A stretch of DNA of 64,000 bases from Stella humosa (GCF_006738645.1 NZ_AP019700.1:2926001-2990000), one strand, 5' to 3'. Shown: positions 43,229-52,588, numbered from the stretch's first letter. Numbers and translations: made by a program. The notes: generated by a model not told the origin, from the sequence alone.

Positions 43229-46226
43229 CACGACGCTCCCCGGCCGGGTCGAACAGCACCGGGTCGGCGATCCGGGCAGCCACCATCAGGTCGCCGGAGG
43301 CCGGCTTCACCAGCGGCGCATAGACCAGTTCGCCGATCCGCGCGCGGCCGTCGCGGACCAGTGCCAGCGCGAAGGTGCGGCCCATGGCGGCGCTCTGGTA
43401 GCTTGAAGTGACGTGCCCCAGCATCGGCATCGGCGTCCGCAGCACCGGCTCGCCGACGATCTGGGCACCCTCGGTCAGCAGCGTCTGAGGATCCTCGGGC
43501 AGCAGCGCCACCAGTTGCTTGCGGCCCGGGCGCGCGGTGTCCGAGCGCGCCAGCGACCGCTTGCCCAGGAAATCCTTTTTCTTCGCGACCATGCGCTCCA
43601 GCCCCAGGTCGATCGGCGTCACGGTGCCGTCCGTCTCGTGCCCGACGATGAAATAGCCCTTCTCGGCGCGCAGCACATGCATCGCCTCGGTGCCGTAGGG
43701 GGCGATGCCGAGCGGCTCGCCGGCCGCCGCGACCGCCTCCCAAAGGGCCAGCCCCAGCGTACCCTCGACGCTGATCTCAAAGGCGAGTTCGCCCGAGAAG
43801 CTGACGCGTGCGATGCGGGCCGGCATGCCGGCCACCACGCCGTCGCGGAAGGTCATGAAGGGAAATGCGGCCGCCGACAGGTCGACATCCGGCATCAGCC
43901 GGCCCAGCAGCGCGCGGGCCGACGGGCCGGCGACGGCGACCGTCACCCACTGCTCGGTGACGGAGGTGGAGAAGACCCTCAGCTCCGGCCACTCCGTCTG
44001 GTGCCATTCCTCCATCCAGTCGAGCACGCGGGCGGCCCCGCCCGTCGTCGTCGTCAGGAAGAAGCGGTCGGGCGCCAGGCGCATGACGACGCCGTCGTCG
44101 AAGACCATCCCGTCCTCGCGGCACATGACGCCGTAGCGGCAGGCGCCGACCGCCAGGCTGGCCATCGGGTTGATGTAGAAGCGATCGAGGAAGGCTGCCG
44201 CATCCGGCCCGCGCACCTCGATCTTGCCGAGCGTCGAGGCGTCCATCATGCCAACGGCCTGGCGGACCGTGGCGCATTCGCGCAGCACGGCGCGCTCCAT
44301 GTCCTCGCCGTTGCGGGGGAAATAGCGCGGGCGCTTCCACTGGCCGACATTCTCGAACACGGCATGGGCGGCCAGGTGGCTCGGATGGATCGGCGTGATC
44401 CGCTCGGGGTCGAAGAGCGCGCCGACATGGCGGCCGGCCAGCGCGCCATAGGCGACGGGCACGTAGGGCGCACGATAGGTGGTCGTCCCCGTCTCGCCCA
44501 TCGGCCGGGCCAGCGCGCGGGACAGGACGGCGATGGTGTTGACGTTGCCGCTCTTGCCCTGGTCGGTGCCCATGCCGGCGGTGGTGTAGCGCTTCACATG
44601 CTCGATCGAGCGGAAGCCCTCGCGCGCCGCCAGCTCGATGTCGGGCACGGTCACGTCGTTCTGCAAGTCGACGAAGACCTTGCCGCGCACCCGCTCGCCC
44701 TCGGCCACGCCCCAGAAGGAAAGGATCGGCGCGCCGGCCGGTGCGGCGGCTGCGACCGGCATGGCCACGCGGCCGCGCCGTCCGGCTGCAGCGACGGCGG
44801 CCTCGCCCGCTTCGTGCCCGCCCCGCAGGCAGCCGGCCAGGTCGAAATCGCCGGCGGCGGCTCCCGCCACCGTCAGGCCGGCCGGCGTCGAGGACGGCCG
44901 GAAGCAGGCCAGCGCCTCGTCATAGGCAAGCTGGCCGCGCAGTTGCCCCAGCAGGTGGACGGCCGGGTTCCAGCCGCCCGAGATCGCCACCAGGTCGCAA
45001 TCGATGCGCCGCAGCGAGCCCGACAGCGTGCCGCCGTCATTGGCCCGGATGTCGATGGCAGTGACCGCGCGGCCGCCATGCACGGCGACCGGCAGGCGCC
45101 CGTTCAGCACCTCGATCCCTCGCGCGGCGAGTGCGGCCGCGGCCGGCGAGCCGTCGGGTCGCAAGTCGACGATGGCGGCGATGGCACCCCCGGCATCGGC
45201 CAGCACGGCGGCTGCGGCGTAGGCGGAATCATTGTTGGTCACGAACACTGCCTGGCGGCCGCAGGCGACACCGAAGCGGCGGGCATATGTGGCGACCGCG
45301 CCCGCCAGCATGACCCCCGGCCGGTCGTTGCCGCCGAACAGCAGCGGGCGCTCGTGCGCACCCGCGGCGACAATGGTGCGGGCGGCGCGGACGTGCCACA
45401 TGCGCTGGCGGACATGGCCGGCGGCCGATCCGGGCGGCAGATGGTCGGTGCGGCGCTCGACCGCCACCGCATATCCGTGATCGTAGAGCCCCAGCACCGT
45501 CGTCCGCGCCAGCAGCGTCACCTCCGGCATTGCCCGCAGTTCGTCGGCCGCCCGGGCCGCCCATGCGGCAGCGGGCAGGCCGTCGATCGTGCCGCCCGCC
45601 ACCAGCAAGTCGCCGCCCGGCTCGCGCCCGTCATCGGCCAGGATGACGCGCAGGCCCGCCGACGCCGCCGCCCGCGCGGCTGCCAGCCCGGCCGGGCCGG
45701 CCCCCACGACGAGCAAGTCGGAATGGACGTGGGTGTGGTCGTAGAAGTCCGGATCGGCCTCGGTCGGGGCCCGGCCCATGCCGGCCATGCGGCGGATCGC
45801 CGGCTCGTAGACCCGGCGCCACCAGCCCCGGGGGCCGAGGAAGGTCTTGTAATAGAATCCGGCCACCAGCAGCGGTGCCAGAAACTGGTTCACTGCCCCC
45901 AGGTCGAATCCCAGGCCCGGCCAGGCGTTGACCGGTGCAGCCTCCAGCCCCTGGTACAGTTCAACCTGCGTCGCGCGGATGTTGGGCTCCGACCAGGCGC
46001 CGCGCCCGAGCTGGACCAGGGCACTCGGCTCCTCGACGCCGGCCGAATAGATGCCGCGCGGGCGATGGTACTTGAAGCTGCGCGCCACCACCGAGACGCC
46101 GGACGCGATCAGCGCCGAGGCCAGCGTGTCCCCCGGGTGGCCCGAATGGGAGCGTCCGGCGAAGGTGAAGTCGAGCCGGCGGTCGCGGTCGATGGCGCCG
46201 CCTTGCGGCAGGCGGAAGCCGCTCAT
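43221..46226 (-). CDS. soxA: sarcosine oxidase alpha subunit
   Basis: The 1001-residue protein has an N-terminal 2Fe-2S-like domain without the cysteines (DFTFAGRSHSGHPGDTLASA), an NAD-binding Rossmann core (LLVVGAGPAGLAAARAA, about residue 170) and a C-terminal GcvT-like tetrahydrofolate-binding domain (SFSGELAFEISVEG). It channels the methylene group from sarcosine to tetrahydrofolate. ATG 46226 overlaps the soxD stop. Confidence 0.93.
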   Translation of the reverse strand: MSGFRLPQGGAIDRDRRLDFTFAGRSHSGHPGDTLASALIASGVSVVARSFKYHRPRGIYSAGVEEPSALVQLGRGAWSEPNIRATQVELYQGLEAAPVNAWPGLGFDLGAVNQFLAPLLVAGFYYKTFLGPRGWWRRVYEPAIRRMAGMGRAPTEADPDFYDHTHVHSDLLVVGAGPAGLAAARAAASAGLRVILADDGREPGGDLLVAGGTIDGLPAAAWAARAADELRAMPEVTLLARTTVLGLYDHGYAVAVERRTDHLPPGSAAGHVRQRMWHVRAARTIVAAGAHERPLLFGGNDRPGVMLAGAVATYARRFGVACGRQAVFVTNNDSAYAAAAVLADAGGAIAAIVDLRPDGSPAAAALAARGIEVLNGRLPVAVHGGRAVTAIDIRANDGGTLSGSLRRIDCDLVAISGGWNPAVHLLGQLRGQLAYDEALACFRPSSTPAGLTVAGAAAGDFDLAGCLRGGHEAGEAAVAAAGRRGRVAMPVAAAAPAGAPILSFWGVAEGERVRGKVFVDLQNDVTVPDIELAAREGFRSIEHVKRYTTAGMGTDQGKSGNVNTIAVLSRALARPMGETGTTTYRAPYVPVAYGALAGRHVGALFDPERITPIHPSHLAAHAVFENVGQWKRPRYFPRNGEDMERAVLRECATVRQAVGMMDASTLGKIEVRGPDAAAFLDRFYINPMASLAVGACRYGVMCREDGMVFDDGVVMRLAPDRFFLTTTTGGAARVLDWMEEWHQTEWPELRVFSTSVTEQWVTVAVAGPSARALLGRLMPDVDLSAAAFPFMTFRDGVVAGMPARIARVSFSGELAFEISVEGTLGLALWEAVAAAGEPLGIAPYGTEAMHVLRAEKGYFIVGHETDGTVTPIDLGLERMVAKKKDFLGKRSLARSDTARPGRKQLVALLPEDPQTLLTEGAQIVGEPVLRTPMPMLGHVTSSYQSAAMGRTFALALVRDGRARIGELVYAPLVKPASGDLMVAARIADPVLFDPAGERRDG

Positions 46227-46513
46227 GGGCGCTGGTCCGGCAGGGCCGGGCGCTCGGCGCCGGGTGGATAGGCCTGGGCGATCTCGTGCGTCACCGTGTG
46301 GCGGACGAGGTTGAACCAGCGCCGGCAGCCATGGGAATGCACCCATCGCTCGCGCATCCAGCCCTTTGGGTTGTCGCGCAGGAAGACGTAGGCGCCCCAC
46401 GCCTCCTCCGACATGGCGGGCGGGTCGAGTGGGCGGGCGATGTGGGCCTCGCCGCCATTGGCGAACTCCGTCTCCTCGCGCGGGCCGCACCAGGGGCAGG
46501 GAATCAGCAGCAT
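46223..46513 (-). CDS. soxD: sarcosine oxidase delta subunit
   Basis: The 96-residue protein begins MLLIPCPWCGPREETEF and has WVHSHGCRRWFNLVRHT, giving the Cys/His zinc-binding set of SoxD. It overlaps soxA by ATGA and is 10 bp after soxB. An open frame reaching 46753 is a soxB shadow. Confidence 0.93.
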   Translation of the reverse strand: MLLIPCPWCGPREETEFANGGEAHIARPLDPPAMSEEAWGAYVFLRDNPKGWMRERWVHSHGCRRWFNLVRHTVTHEIAQAYPPGAERPALPDQRP

Positions 46514-46523
46514 GTCCGGGCTC

Positions 46524-47774
46524 TCAATGGGCGACCGCGGCGGCGCCATGCTCATCGATGAGGGCGCCGGAGGCAAAGCGGTCGAGGCGGAACGGGGCGT
46601 TGAGCGGATGCGGCTCGCCGGTGGCGATGGTGTGGGCGAAGACCCAGCCGGAGCCGGGAGTCGCCTTGAAGCCGCCCGTACCCCAGCCGCAATTGATGAA
46701 CAGGCCGTCGACCGGCGTGCGGCCGATGATCGGCGAGGCGTCCGGGCAGACATCGACGATGCCGCCCCAGGTGCGCATCATGCGCAGCCGGCTGAAGATC
46801 GGGAACAGCTCCAGCAGCGCACCCATCTGGTGCTCGATGACGTGGAACGAGCCGCGCTGGGCGTAGGAATTGAAGGCGTCGATCCCCGCCCCCATCACCA
46901 GTTCCCCCTTGTCGGACTGGCTGACATAGACATGGACGGCGTTCGACATGACGACGCAGTCCAGGATCGGCTTGATCGGCTCGGACACCAGCGCCTGGAG
47001 CGGGTGCGACTGCACCGGCAGGCGGAACCCCGCCATCGCGGCCAGGACGGAGGAATGGCCGGCCGTCACCAGGCCCACCCGGCCCGCGCGGATCGGGCCG
47101 CGCGTCGTCTGGACGCCGGTCACGCGCCCGCCCTCGACGTCGATGCCCGTCACCTCGCAGTTCTGGATAATGTCGACGCCGCGGGCATCCGCGCCGCGCG
47201 CATAGCCCCAGGCGACGGCATCATGCCGGGCGACGCCACCGCGGCGCTGCAAGGTGGCGCCCAGCACTGGATGGCGGCGGCGGGCGTCGATGTCGATGAT
47301 CGGACAGAACTCGCGCACCTCCTCCGGCGACAGCCATTCGGCGTCGATGCCGTTCAGCCGGTTCGCCTGCACCCGGCGCACGCCCTCGCGCACGTCATGC
47401 AGCGTGTGGGCGAGGTTCAGCACTCCGCGCTGGCTCAGCATGACGTTGAGGTTGAGGTCGGCCGACAGCCCCTCCCACAGCTTCAGGGAGTGCTCGTAGA
47501 GGTGCGCGCTCTCGTCCCACAGGTAGTTGGAGCGGATGATCGTCGTGTTGCGGCCGGTATTGCCGCCGCCGAGCCAGCCCTTTTCCAGCACCGCGACATT
47601 GGTGATGCCGTGGTTCTTGGCCAAATAATAGGCCGTCGCCAGCCCATGACCGCCACCGCCGACGATGATCGCGTCATAGGAATCGCGCGGGGCGGCGTCG
47701 CGCCAATAGGCCGGCCAACTGCGGTGCCGGTCGAGCGCGTTGAGCGCCAACTGAAAGAACGAAAAACGCTGCAT
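46524..47774 (-). CDS. soxB: sarcosine oxidase beta subunit
   Basis: The 416-residue flavoprotein has the FAD motif [38 protein letters not shown] and the GVARHDAV segment with the histidine that carries covalent FMN in heterotetrameric sarcosine oxidases. It oxidises sarcosine (N-methylglycine). First gene of soxBDAG. The start lies 4 bases after a strong hairpin, and the only GAGG touches the ATG, so initiation may be controlled. Confidence 0.93.
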   Translation of the reverse strand: MQRFSFFQLALNALDRHRSWPAYWRDAAPRDSYDAIIVGGGGHGLATAYYLAKNHGITNVAVLEKGWLGGGNTGRNTTIIRSNYLWDESAHLYEHSLKLWEGLSADLNLNVMLSQRGVLNLAHTLHDVREGVRRVQANRLNGIDAEWLSPEEVREFCPIIDIDARRRHPVLGATLQRRGGVARHDAVAWGYARGADARGVDIIQNCEVTGIDVEGGRVTGVQTTRGPIRAGRVGLVTAGHSSVLAAMAGFRLPVQSHPLQALVSEPIKPILDCVVMSNAVHVYVSQSDKGELVMGAGIDAFNSYAQRGSFHVIEHQMGALLELFPIFSRLRMMRTWGGIVDVCPDASPIIGRTPVDGLFINCGWGTGGFKATPGSGWVFAHTIATGEPHPLNAPFRLDRFASGALIDEHGAAAVAH

Positions 47775-47778
47775 CCAT

Positions 47779-47809
47779 CCTCGGGCCGCGGGGCGCGGGC
47801 GGCCCGAGG
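47779..47809 (-). promoter_or_regulatory. hairpin directly before the soxB start
   Basis: CCTCGGGCCGC and GCGGCCCGAGG form a perfect 11-bp stem with a 9-base loop. On the minus strand its 3' arm ends in CCGAGG, 4 bases before the soxB ATG, so any Shine-Dalgarno pairing would be locked in the stem. It is also 52 bp downstream of the HPF gene and could help end that transcript; a T-run exists only inside soxB codons 3-5. Confidence 0.6.
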
Positions 47810-47861
47810 GTAGGCGAGCGGAAGCCGGCTGTCTAACGCCCCTTGCGCATCGGCCGATGTG

Positions 47862-48446
47862 CTATGCGCGGACCCGTTCCACCGGCGGCGGATTGTGGTT
47901 TATCGGCCGCACCGTGGACGCCTGGGCGCCCTTGATGCCCTCGCCCTCGGCCACCTCGCAGCGCACCTTGTGCCCGACCTCCAGGCCGCCGAAGCCGTCG
48001 TCGACGACGGCGTTGCGATGGAAATAGACCTCCTGCCCGTCGGGCATGCGGACGAAGCCGTAGCCCTCGTGGGCGAATATTCGATCGACGATCCCGTGCG
48101 TCGGCACCTCATGCGACTTGACGATCCCGGCCATTCGCTCGGCCTTGTCGGCGAGCTGGCGGCGGGCGGCCTCGAACGCATCGTTGATGGCGTGGTAGAC
48201 ACCTTCGTGCGACTGCGCGTCGTGATGCTCGCGCGCGACCGCGATCTCTCCGCCGGGATAGGTGATGTCGACGCGGACCTTGAAAAGCTTCACGACATTC
48301 TGCCGGCGAACCGCCTCGATGGCGACGCGGCAACTGGTGATGCGGTCCTTGAAGCGCGACAGCCGATCGAGTCGGTCTCGCACGCGCGCCTCGACGCTCT
48401 CGGAGGAGTCGATGTTGCGGAAGGTGATCTGCAGCGGGATCTGCAT
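47862..48446 (-). CDS. ribosome hibernation factor (HPF/RaiA) fused to a cold-shock domain
   Basis: The 194-residue protein has two parts. Residues 1-115 resemble the HPF/RaiA ribosome-binding fold (PLQITFRNIDSSESVEARVR, FKVRVDITYPGGEIAV, YHAINDAFEAARRQL). Residues about 128-190 form a cold-shock domain with GYGFVRMPDGQEVYFHRNAV, an RNP-type motif. It may bind ribosomes and RNA under stress. ATG 48446 has a GAGGAAA site; an ATG at 48458 is the alternative. Confidence 0.87.
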   Translation of the reverse strand: MQIPLQITFRNIDSSESVEARVRDRLDRLSRFKDRITSCRVAIEAVRRQNVVKLFKVRVDITYPGGEIAVAREHHDAQSHEGVYHAINDAFEAARRQLADKAERMAGIVKSHEVPTHGIVDRIFAHEGYGFVRMPDGQEVYFHRNAVVDDGFGGLEVGHKVRCEVAEGEGIKGAQASTVRPINHNPPPVERVRA

Positions 48447-48599
48447 GGTTTTCCTCATCTTTAAGGCTGGATGTGATCTGCCTTGCGGGTGGCGCCCGCG
48501 CCTTGCCCTGATGACCTCCTGATTTCCATGTCGTTCGGATTGCCCCACTATCAAGACCGCAACCGTCACATTCCGCAGATCCGCGATTCCCGAGGCGCC

Positions 48600-49607
48600 A
48601 TGGCGACCGACCCTGTCGAACTCTACCGCAGCGCCATCGTCATCGACGCCACCTGCCCGCTGCTGGACCGCAAGGGATTCCTCGATTCCTACCGCCGCGG
48701 CGGCGTGACGGCGCTGTGCCCGACGGTGGGGGCGACGGGGGGTGCGGCCGAGACGTTCCGGGCGCTGACCGGCTGGCTCGCCCATGTCCGCGAGCAGGAC
48801 GACCTGCTGCTGGTGCGGCGCGCGGCGGACATCGACGAGGCCAAGCGCAGCGGCCGCATCGGCATCATCGTGCATTTCCAGGGGGCGGACCCGGTCGAGG
48901 ACGACCTGGCCCTGCTCGACGGCTACCACGCCATGGGGCTGCGCATGCTGCAGCTCGCCTACAACGTGAAGAACCGCGTGGGCGACGGCTGCGAGGAGCG
49001 CACCGACGCCGGCCTCAGCCGCTTCGGCATCGCGCTGATCGAGCGGTTGGAGGCGCTGCGGATCGTGCTCGACTGCTCGCACACCGGCTATCGCACGACG
49101 ATGGAGGCGATGGAGCGGGCGACACGGCCGGTCGTCTTCTCGCACTCGAACCCGCGCACGGTGAAGGAATCGCCGCGCAACATCGGCGACGACCAGATCC
49201 GCGCGGTCGCCGCCACCGGCGGGCTGATCGGCATGAACGGGTTCCCCGCCTTCGTCGCCGCGCGCCAGCGGCCGACGGTCGACGACCTCATCGACCATAT
49301 CGACTACACGGTGCAGCTCGTCGGCGACGAGCATGTCGGGCTCGGCATCGACTACTACCAGGGCCAGCACCCGTTCGTGGACGAGGCAGAAGCGCGCCGG
49401 CTCTATGACGGCTGGGTGGCGGCCGGCCACTGGAACCCCGCCAACTACCCGCCGCCGCCCTACCATTATCCCCAGGGGATCGAGACGCCGGACAAGTTGC
49501 CCCACCTGGCCGAGCGCCTGTCGGCGCGGGGCTATGGCGACGATTCGATCCTGAAGATCCTTGGCCGCAACTGGCAGCGGGTGTTCCGCGAGGTATGGGG
49601 CGCATGA
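48600..49607 (+). CDS. membrane dipeptidase-like amidohydrolase (peptidase M19)
   Basis: The 335-residue protein has the M19 pattern: IVIDATCPL at the N-terminus (the usual HxD site reads IDAT), E/H ligands in VHFQGADPVEDDL, LDCSHTGYRT and VVFSHSNPR, and VGLGIDYY near the end. M19 enzymes cleave dipeptides or N-acyl D-amino acids. The usual HND first metal motif is altered, so substrate or metal use may differ. GAGG precedes the ATG. It overlaps the GST gene as ATGA. Confidence 0.8.
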   Translation: MATDPVELYRSAIVIDATCPLLDRKGFLDSYRRGGVTALCPTVGATGGAAETFRALTGWLAHVREQDDLLLVRRAADIDEAKRSGRIGIIVHFQGADPVEDDLALLDGYHAMGLRMLQLAYNVKNRVGDGCEERTDAGLSRFGIALIERLEALRIVLDCSHTGYRTTMEAMERATRPVVFSHSNPRTVKESPRNIGDDQIRAVAATGGLIGMNGFPAFVAARQRPTVDDLIDHIDYTVQLVGDEHVGLGIDYYQGQHPFVDEAEARRLYDGWVAAGHWNPANYPPPPYHYPQGIETPDKLPHLAERLSARGYGDDSILKILGRNWQRVFREVWGA

Positions 49608-50260
49608 CCGCCATGGCACGGACGCTCTGGGGCCGGCGCAACTCCTTCAACCTCCAGAAGGTCGCCTGGCTGCTGGACGAGCTGTCTCTGCCCCACGACC
49701 ATATCGAGGCAGGCGGCGCCTTCGGCGGTCTCGACGCCCCCTCCTTCCGGGCGATGAACCCGCACGGCAAGGTGCCGGTCCTGCGCGACGGCGATGTCGT
49801 GCTCTGGGAGTCCCACACGATCCTGCGCTACCTCGCCGCCAGCCATGGCGGGCCGGACCTCTGGCCCGCCGCCCCCGGCACCCGCGCGCTGGCCGACCGC
49901 TGGATGGACTGGTCGCAGGCAACCCTGCAACCGGCCTTCATGGATCTCTTCTGGGGCTGGTACCGAACGCCCGAGCCCCTGCGCGACGCCGCCCGCATTG
50001 CCGACGCCCAGCGCCGCTGCGAGGATCACTACGGCCTGCTCGACCGGGAATTGACCGGGCGCCCATGGCTCGCCGGCGACCGCTTCACGCTGGCCGACAT
50101 TCCGGCCGGCACCAGCCTCTATCGCTGGTACGAAATGGACCGCCCGCGCCCGGAGCTTCCCCACCTGGCCGCGTGGTACGCCCGCCTCGCCGCCCGCCCG
50201 GCCTACCGCCGCCATGTTATGCGGCCATTCGGCGAACTGTGGGGGCGGGCAGACTACTGA
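49604..50260 (+). CDS. glutathione S-transferase
   Basis: The 218-residue protein has the thioredoxin-fold N-terminal domain (RNSFNLQKVAWLLDELSLP, MNPHGKVPVL, LWESHTILRYLA) and an all-helical C-terminal domain. It may conjugate glutathione to an electrophile. The start at 49604 overlaps the dipeptidase stop; ATG 49613 is an alternative. Confidence 0.88.
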   Translation: MTAMARTLWGRRNSFNLQKVAWLLDELSLPHDHIEAGGAFGGLDAPSFRAMNPHGKVPVLRDGDVVLWESHTILRYLAASHGGPDLWPAAPGTRALADRWMDWSQATLQPAFMDLFWGWYRTPEPLRDAARIADAQRRCEDHYGLLDRELTGRPWLAGDRFTLADIPAGTSLYRWYEMDRPRPELPHLAAWYARLAARPAYRRHVMRPFGELWGRADY

Positions 50261-50271
50261 ACCAGCACGCC

Positions 50272-50302
50272 TTGACACCCGGCCTAGCCGGCGGCATATA
50301 AG
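50272..50302 (+). promoter_or_regulatory. candidate sigma-70 promoter upstream of the 54-residue gene
   Basis: A perfect -35 TTGACA (50272-50277) and a TATAAG -10 (50297-50302) are separated by 19 bp; CATATA at 50295-50300 would give 17 bp. This is one of the few consensus-like promoters in the window. It would give a leader of about 180 bases. Confidence 0.5.
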
Positions 50303-50389
50303 CTGCCATCGACCCCGATCTGTTCGGCCAGCTCTCCATGCTCGTGATCGAGCGCCGAGCCCTGTTCCCCGTACCTGTCGAAGTTTGAT

Positions 50390-50479
50390 CGCCGCGGAAC
50401 CCGCGGCGGCACAGCCGCGTTCATACGGACGTAGCAATCATCAACTAAACAAGAGTCGCCCGGCATCTGCCGGGGCGAC
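50390..50479 (+). ncRNA. structured 5' leader with two hairpins
   Basis: Two hairpins lie between the promoter and the small gene. CGCCGCGG/CCGCGGCG (50390-50408, 3-base loop) is perfect. GTCGCCCGGC/GCCGGGGCGAC (50455-50479, 4-base loop, one bulged G) ends 12 bases before the start codon. They could form a regulatory leader; I do not recognise a known riboswitch. Confidence 0.4.
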
Positions 50480-50491
50480 CACCGGAAGACC

Positions 50492-50656
50492 ATGCAGAAT
50501 ATCATCGTTCGTGAGACCAGCGCGGCCCAGCCGCATCCCCACCACCGCATCCGCAGCAAGGCACCGGCGCGCAAGCCCGGCCAGGCGAGCCTTCCGCAGT
50601 CCCAGGGGCTGACCCGCGAGGAACTGCGGAAGATCGTGACCGACCTGATCGGCTAG
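50492..50656 (+). CDS. 54-residue protein of unknown function
   Basis: ATG at 50492, preceded by GGAAG, opens a 54-codon frame ending TAG at 50656. The protein is basic and low-complexity in the first two thirds (QPHPHHRIRSKAPARKPG) and ends in a helix, GLTREELRKIVTDLIG. Its own promoter, leader and snug fit (1 bp from the convergent aminotransferase) support a real gene. The ending resembles small regulator-like proteins, but I do not know the family. Confidence 0.6.
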   Translation: MQNIIVRETSAAQPHPHHRIRSKAPARKPGQASLPQSQGLTREELRKIVTDLIG

Positions 50657-50657
50657 A

Positions 50658-51578
50658 CTACTCCGCCGCCTCGGCCTGCCCGTAGTCGACGGGCGTGAGG
50701 TCGGCCGCATCCGCATGGCGCTGCCAGTAGAGGTCGCGCATGCGGGCGGTGACCGGGCCGGGCACGCCATTGAAGAGGATGCGATCGTCCAGCCGGACGA
50801 TCGGCATCAGCCCGCCGGCGGTGCTGGTGACGAAGATCTCGTCGGCCTCGCGGAAGCGGGCCTCCGGCAGCGGCCCCACTTCAAGCGGAATACCGCGCTC
50901 GCGGCAAAGGTCGATGACCGTGCCGCGGGTGATCCCCTCCAGGACGCCGCGATCGGGCGTCACCACCCGATCGCCGAACACCGCGAAGACGTTGAAGCCC
51001 GGGCCTTCGGTCACGTTGCCGTCGGTGCCGAGCAGGATCGCGGTGTCCGCCCCGCGCTCGTAGGCCTCGAGCTGCCCCCGCTCCAGATCCAGCCAGTGAT
51101 AGTTCTTCACCGTCGGGTCGACCGATTCCGGCGGGATGCGCCGGAACGGCGGGATGATAGCCGACAGACCGGTCGCCTGCGCCTTCTCGCCGCCGATCCA
51201 GACGAACGGGACGGCGTAGGCGATCAGCTTGTTGTGGCAGAGCCGCAGGTCGCGCGAGCCGGCGGGCGGGCGGCCGCGCGTGCAGACCATGGCGACGTAG
51301 GCCCGGCGCAGCCCGGTGCGCCGCACGCATTCGGCCAGCAGGTCGGCCAGCCCCTCGCGTGACATGCCGATATCCATGTTGAGGATCCCGGTCGAGCGCA
51401 GGAAACGGTCGAGATGGTGGCCGAGGCGGAAGAATGCCCCGTCCCACACATGCACCACGTCATAGGTGACGTCGGATCGCGTGAAGCCGAGATCGAGGAT
51501 GGAGATCGACGCCTCGTCGAGCGCCTTCCACTCGCCATCGACCCAGGCGACACCGCCGGGCGTGAGGGTCAGGGTCAT
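50658..51578 (-). CDS. class IV (D-amino acid / branched-chain-like) aminotransferase
   Basis: The 306-residue fold-type IV protein has the PLP lysine in TVKNYHWLDLERG, followed by GNVTEGPGFNVF and GITRGTVIDLCRE, as in D-amino acid and branched-chain aminotransferases. Its ATG overlaps the stop of the MetX-like gene as ATGA, making it the third gene of a coupled operon (desaturase, hydrolase, aminotransferase). Confidence 0.87.
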   Translation of the reverse strand: MTLTLTPGGVAWVDGEWKALDEASISILDLGFTRSDVTYDVVHVWDGAFFRLGHHLDRFLRSTGILNMDIGMSREGLADLLAECVRRTGLRRAYVAMVCTRGRPPAGSRDLRLCHNKLIAYAVPFVWIGGEKAQATGLSAIIPPFRRIPPESVDPTVKNYHWLDLERGQLEAYERGADTAILLGTDGNVTEGPGFNVFAVFGDRVVTPDRGVLEGITRGTVIDLCRERGIPLEVGPLPEARFREADEIFVTSTAGGLMPIVRLDDRILFNGVPGPVTARMRDLYWQRHADAADLTPVDYGQAEAAE

Positions 51579-52588
51579 GTTGCCAGCAACTCCGCTACTG
51601 CCTTGGCGATGAAACGTTCGTCCTCGGGGTTCTGCGCCGGGTTGCCGGCGCGGTGGCCCCAGGCGGACGGAATGGGCTTCAGGCGGGCGAAGGGGATGTG
51701 CGGCACCTCGCGCGCATTGTCCGCCACCTGGAAGTAGAGATCGGCATCGCCGGGCATGAGCAACGTCTTGGCCCGGATGGAACCGAGCGCCCGGCGCAGG
51801 TCGCCGCGATAGCGATCGTTGGCCGAAATATCGCCATGCTCCCAGGTCCAGAGTTGCGCCAGCAGGTCGTTGGCGTTGCGCCGCAGGAAGTTCCCCTCCC
51901 ACCCCGACACCACGAAGTCCTCCACCGAGGCGAAGCCGATGCCGCGCCACAGTTCCTCGCGATAGAAGGTCTGCGACAGCGCCCAGCCGGCATAGACCCG
52001 GCCCATGGCGCGCAGTCCGCGGACGGGCGTCTCGTGGAACCAGCCGTCGCGAAAGGCGGCATCGGCGGTCAGCGTCGCGCGCACCCCCTGGATGAAAACC
52101 TGGTTGTGGGGCGCGGTGCGGGCCGAGCCGCACAGGATGCAGAGGCGCTCGACCATCTCCGGATAGAGCGCGCCCCAGTGATAGGCCTGCTGCCCGCCCA
52201 TGGACCAGCCATAGACCATCGCCAGCCGGTCGATCCCCAGCCCCTCTGTAAGCAGACGATGTTGCGCCCGGATGTTGTCGAGATAGGTGACGTCGGGCCA
52301 GCGGCCGCGATCATAGGCGCCGCCGACATTGCTGGGCGATGTCGACAGGCCGTTGGCGAACTGGTTGGGGATGACGATGAACCAGCGCGACGGGTCCAGC
52401 ACCCGGCCCGGGCCGATCAGCCACTCGATGTCGTGATGCTGGGCCGAGTACGAGGTCGGGTAGAGGATGACGTTGTCTCGGTCGGGCGACAGCGTGCCAT
52501 AGGTCGTGTAGCTGAGCTGGGCACCGCGCAGCGTCATCCCGCCCTGGAGGACGAAGTCGCCCAGCGCAAAGGTCTTGGCTTCGGTCAT
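51575..52588 (-). CDS. alpha/beta hydrolase, homoserine acetyltransferase (MetX)-like
   Basis: The 337-residue protein shows LSYTTYGTLSPDRDNVILYP, the oxyanion region and the nucleophile motif GWSMGG, with an acid in LLMPGDADLYF and a late histidine in SAWGHRAGNP, as in MetX-like acyltransferases/hydrolases. It lacks the L-G-G-S and other strict MetX landmarks I would expect, so it is probably a paralogue with another acyl substrate. ATGA overlaps link it to both neighbours. Confidence 0.8.
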   Translation of the reverse strand: MTEAKTFALGDFVLQGGMTLRGAQLSYTTYGTLSPDRDNVILYPTSYSAQHHDIEWLIGPGRVLDPSRWFIVIPNQFANGLSTSPSNVGGAYDRGRWPDVTYLDNIRAQHRLLTEGLGIDRLAMVYGWSMGGQQAYHWGALYPEMVERLCILCGSARTAPHNQVFIQGVRATLTADAAFRDGWFHETPVRGLRAMGRVYAGWALSQTFYREELWRGIGFASVEDFVVSGWEGNFLRRNANDLLAQLWTWEHGDISANDRYRGDLRRALGSIRAKTLLMPGDADLYFQVADNAREVPHIPFARLKPIPSAWGHRAGNPAQNPEDERFIAKAVAELLAT

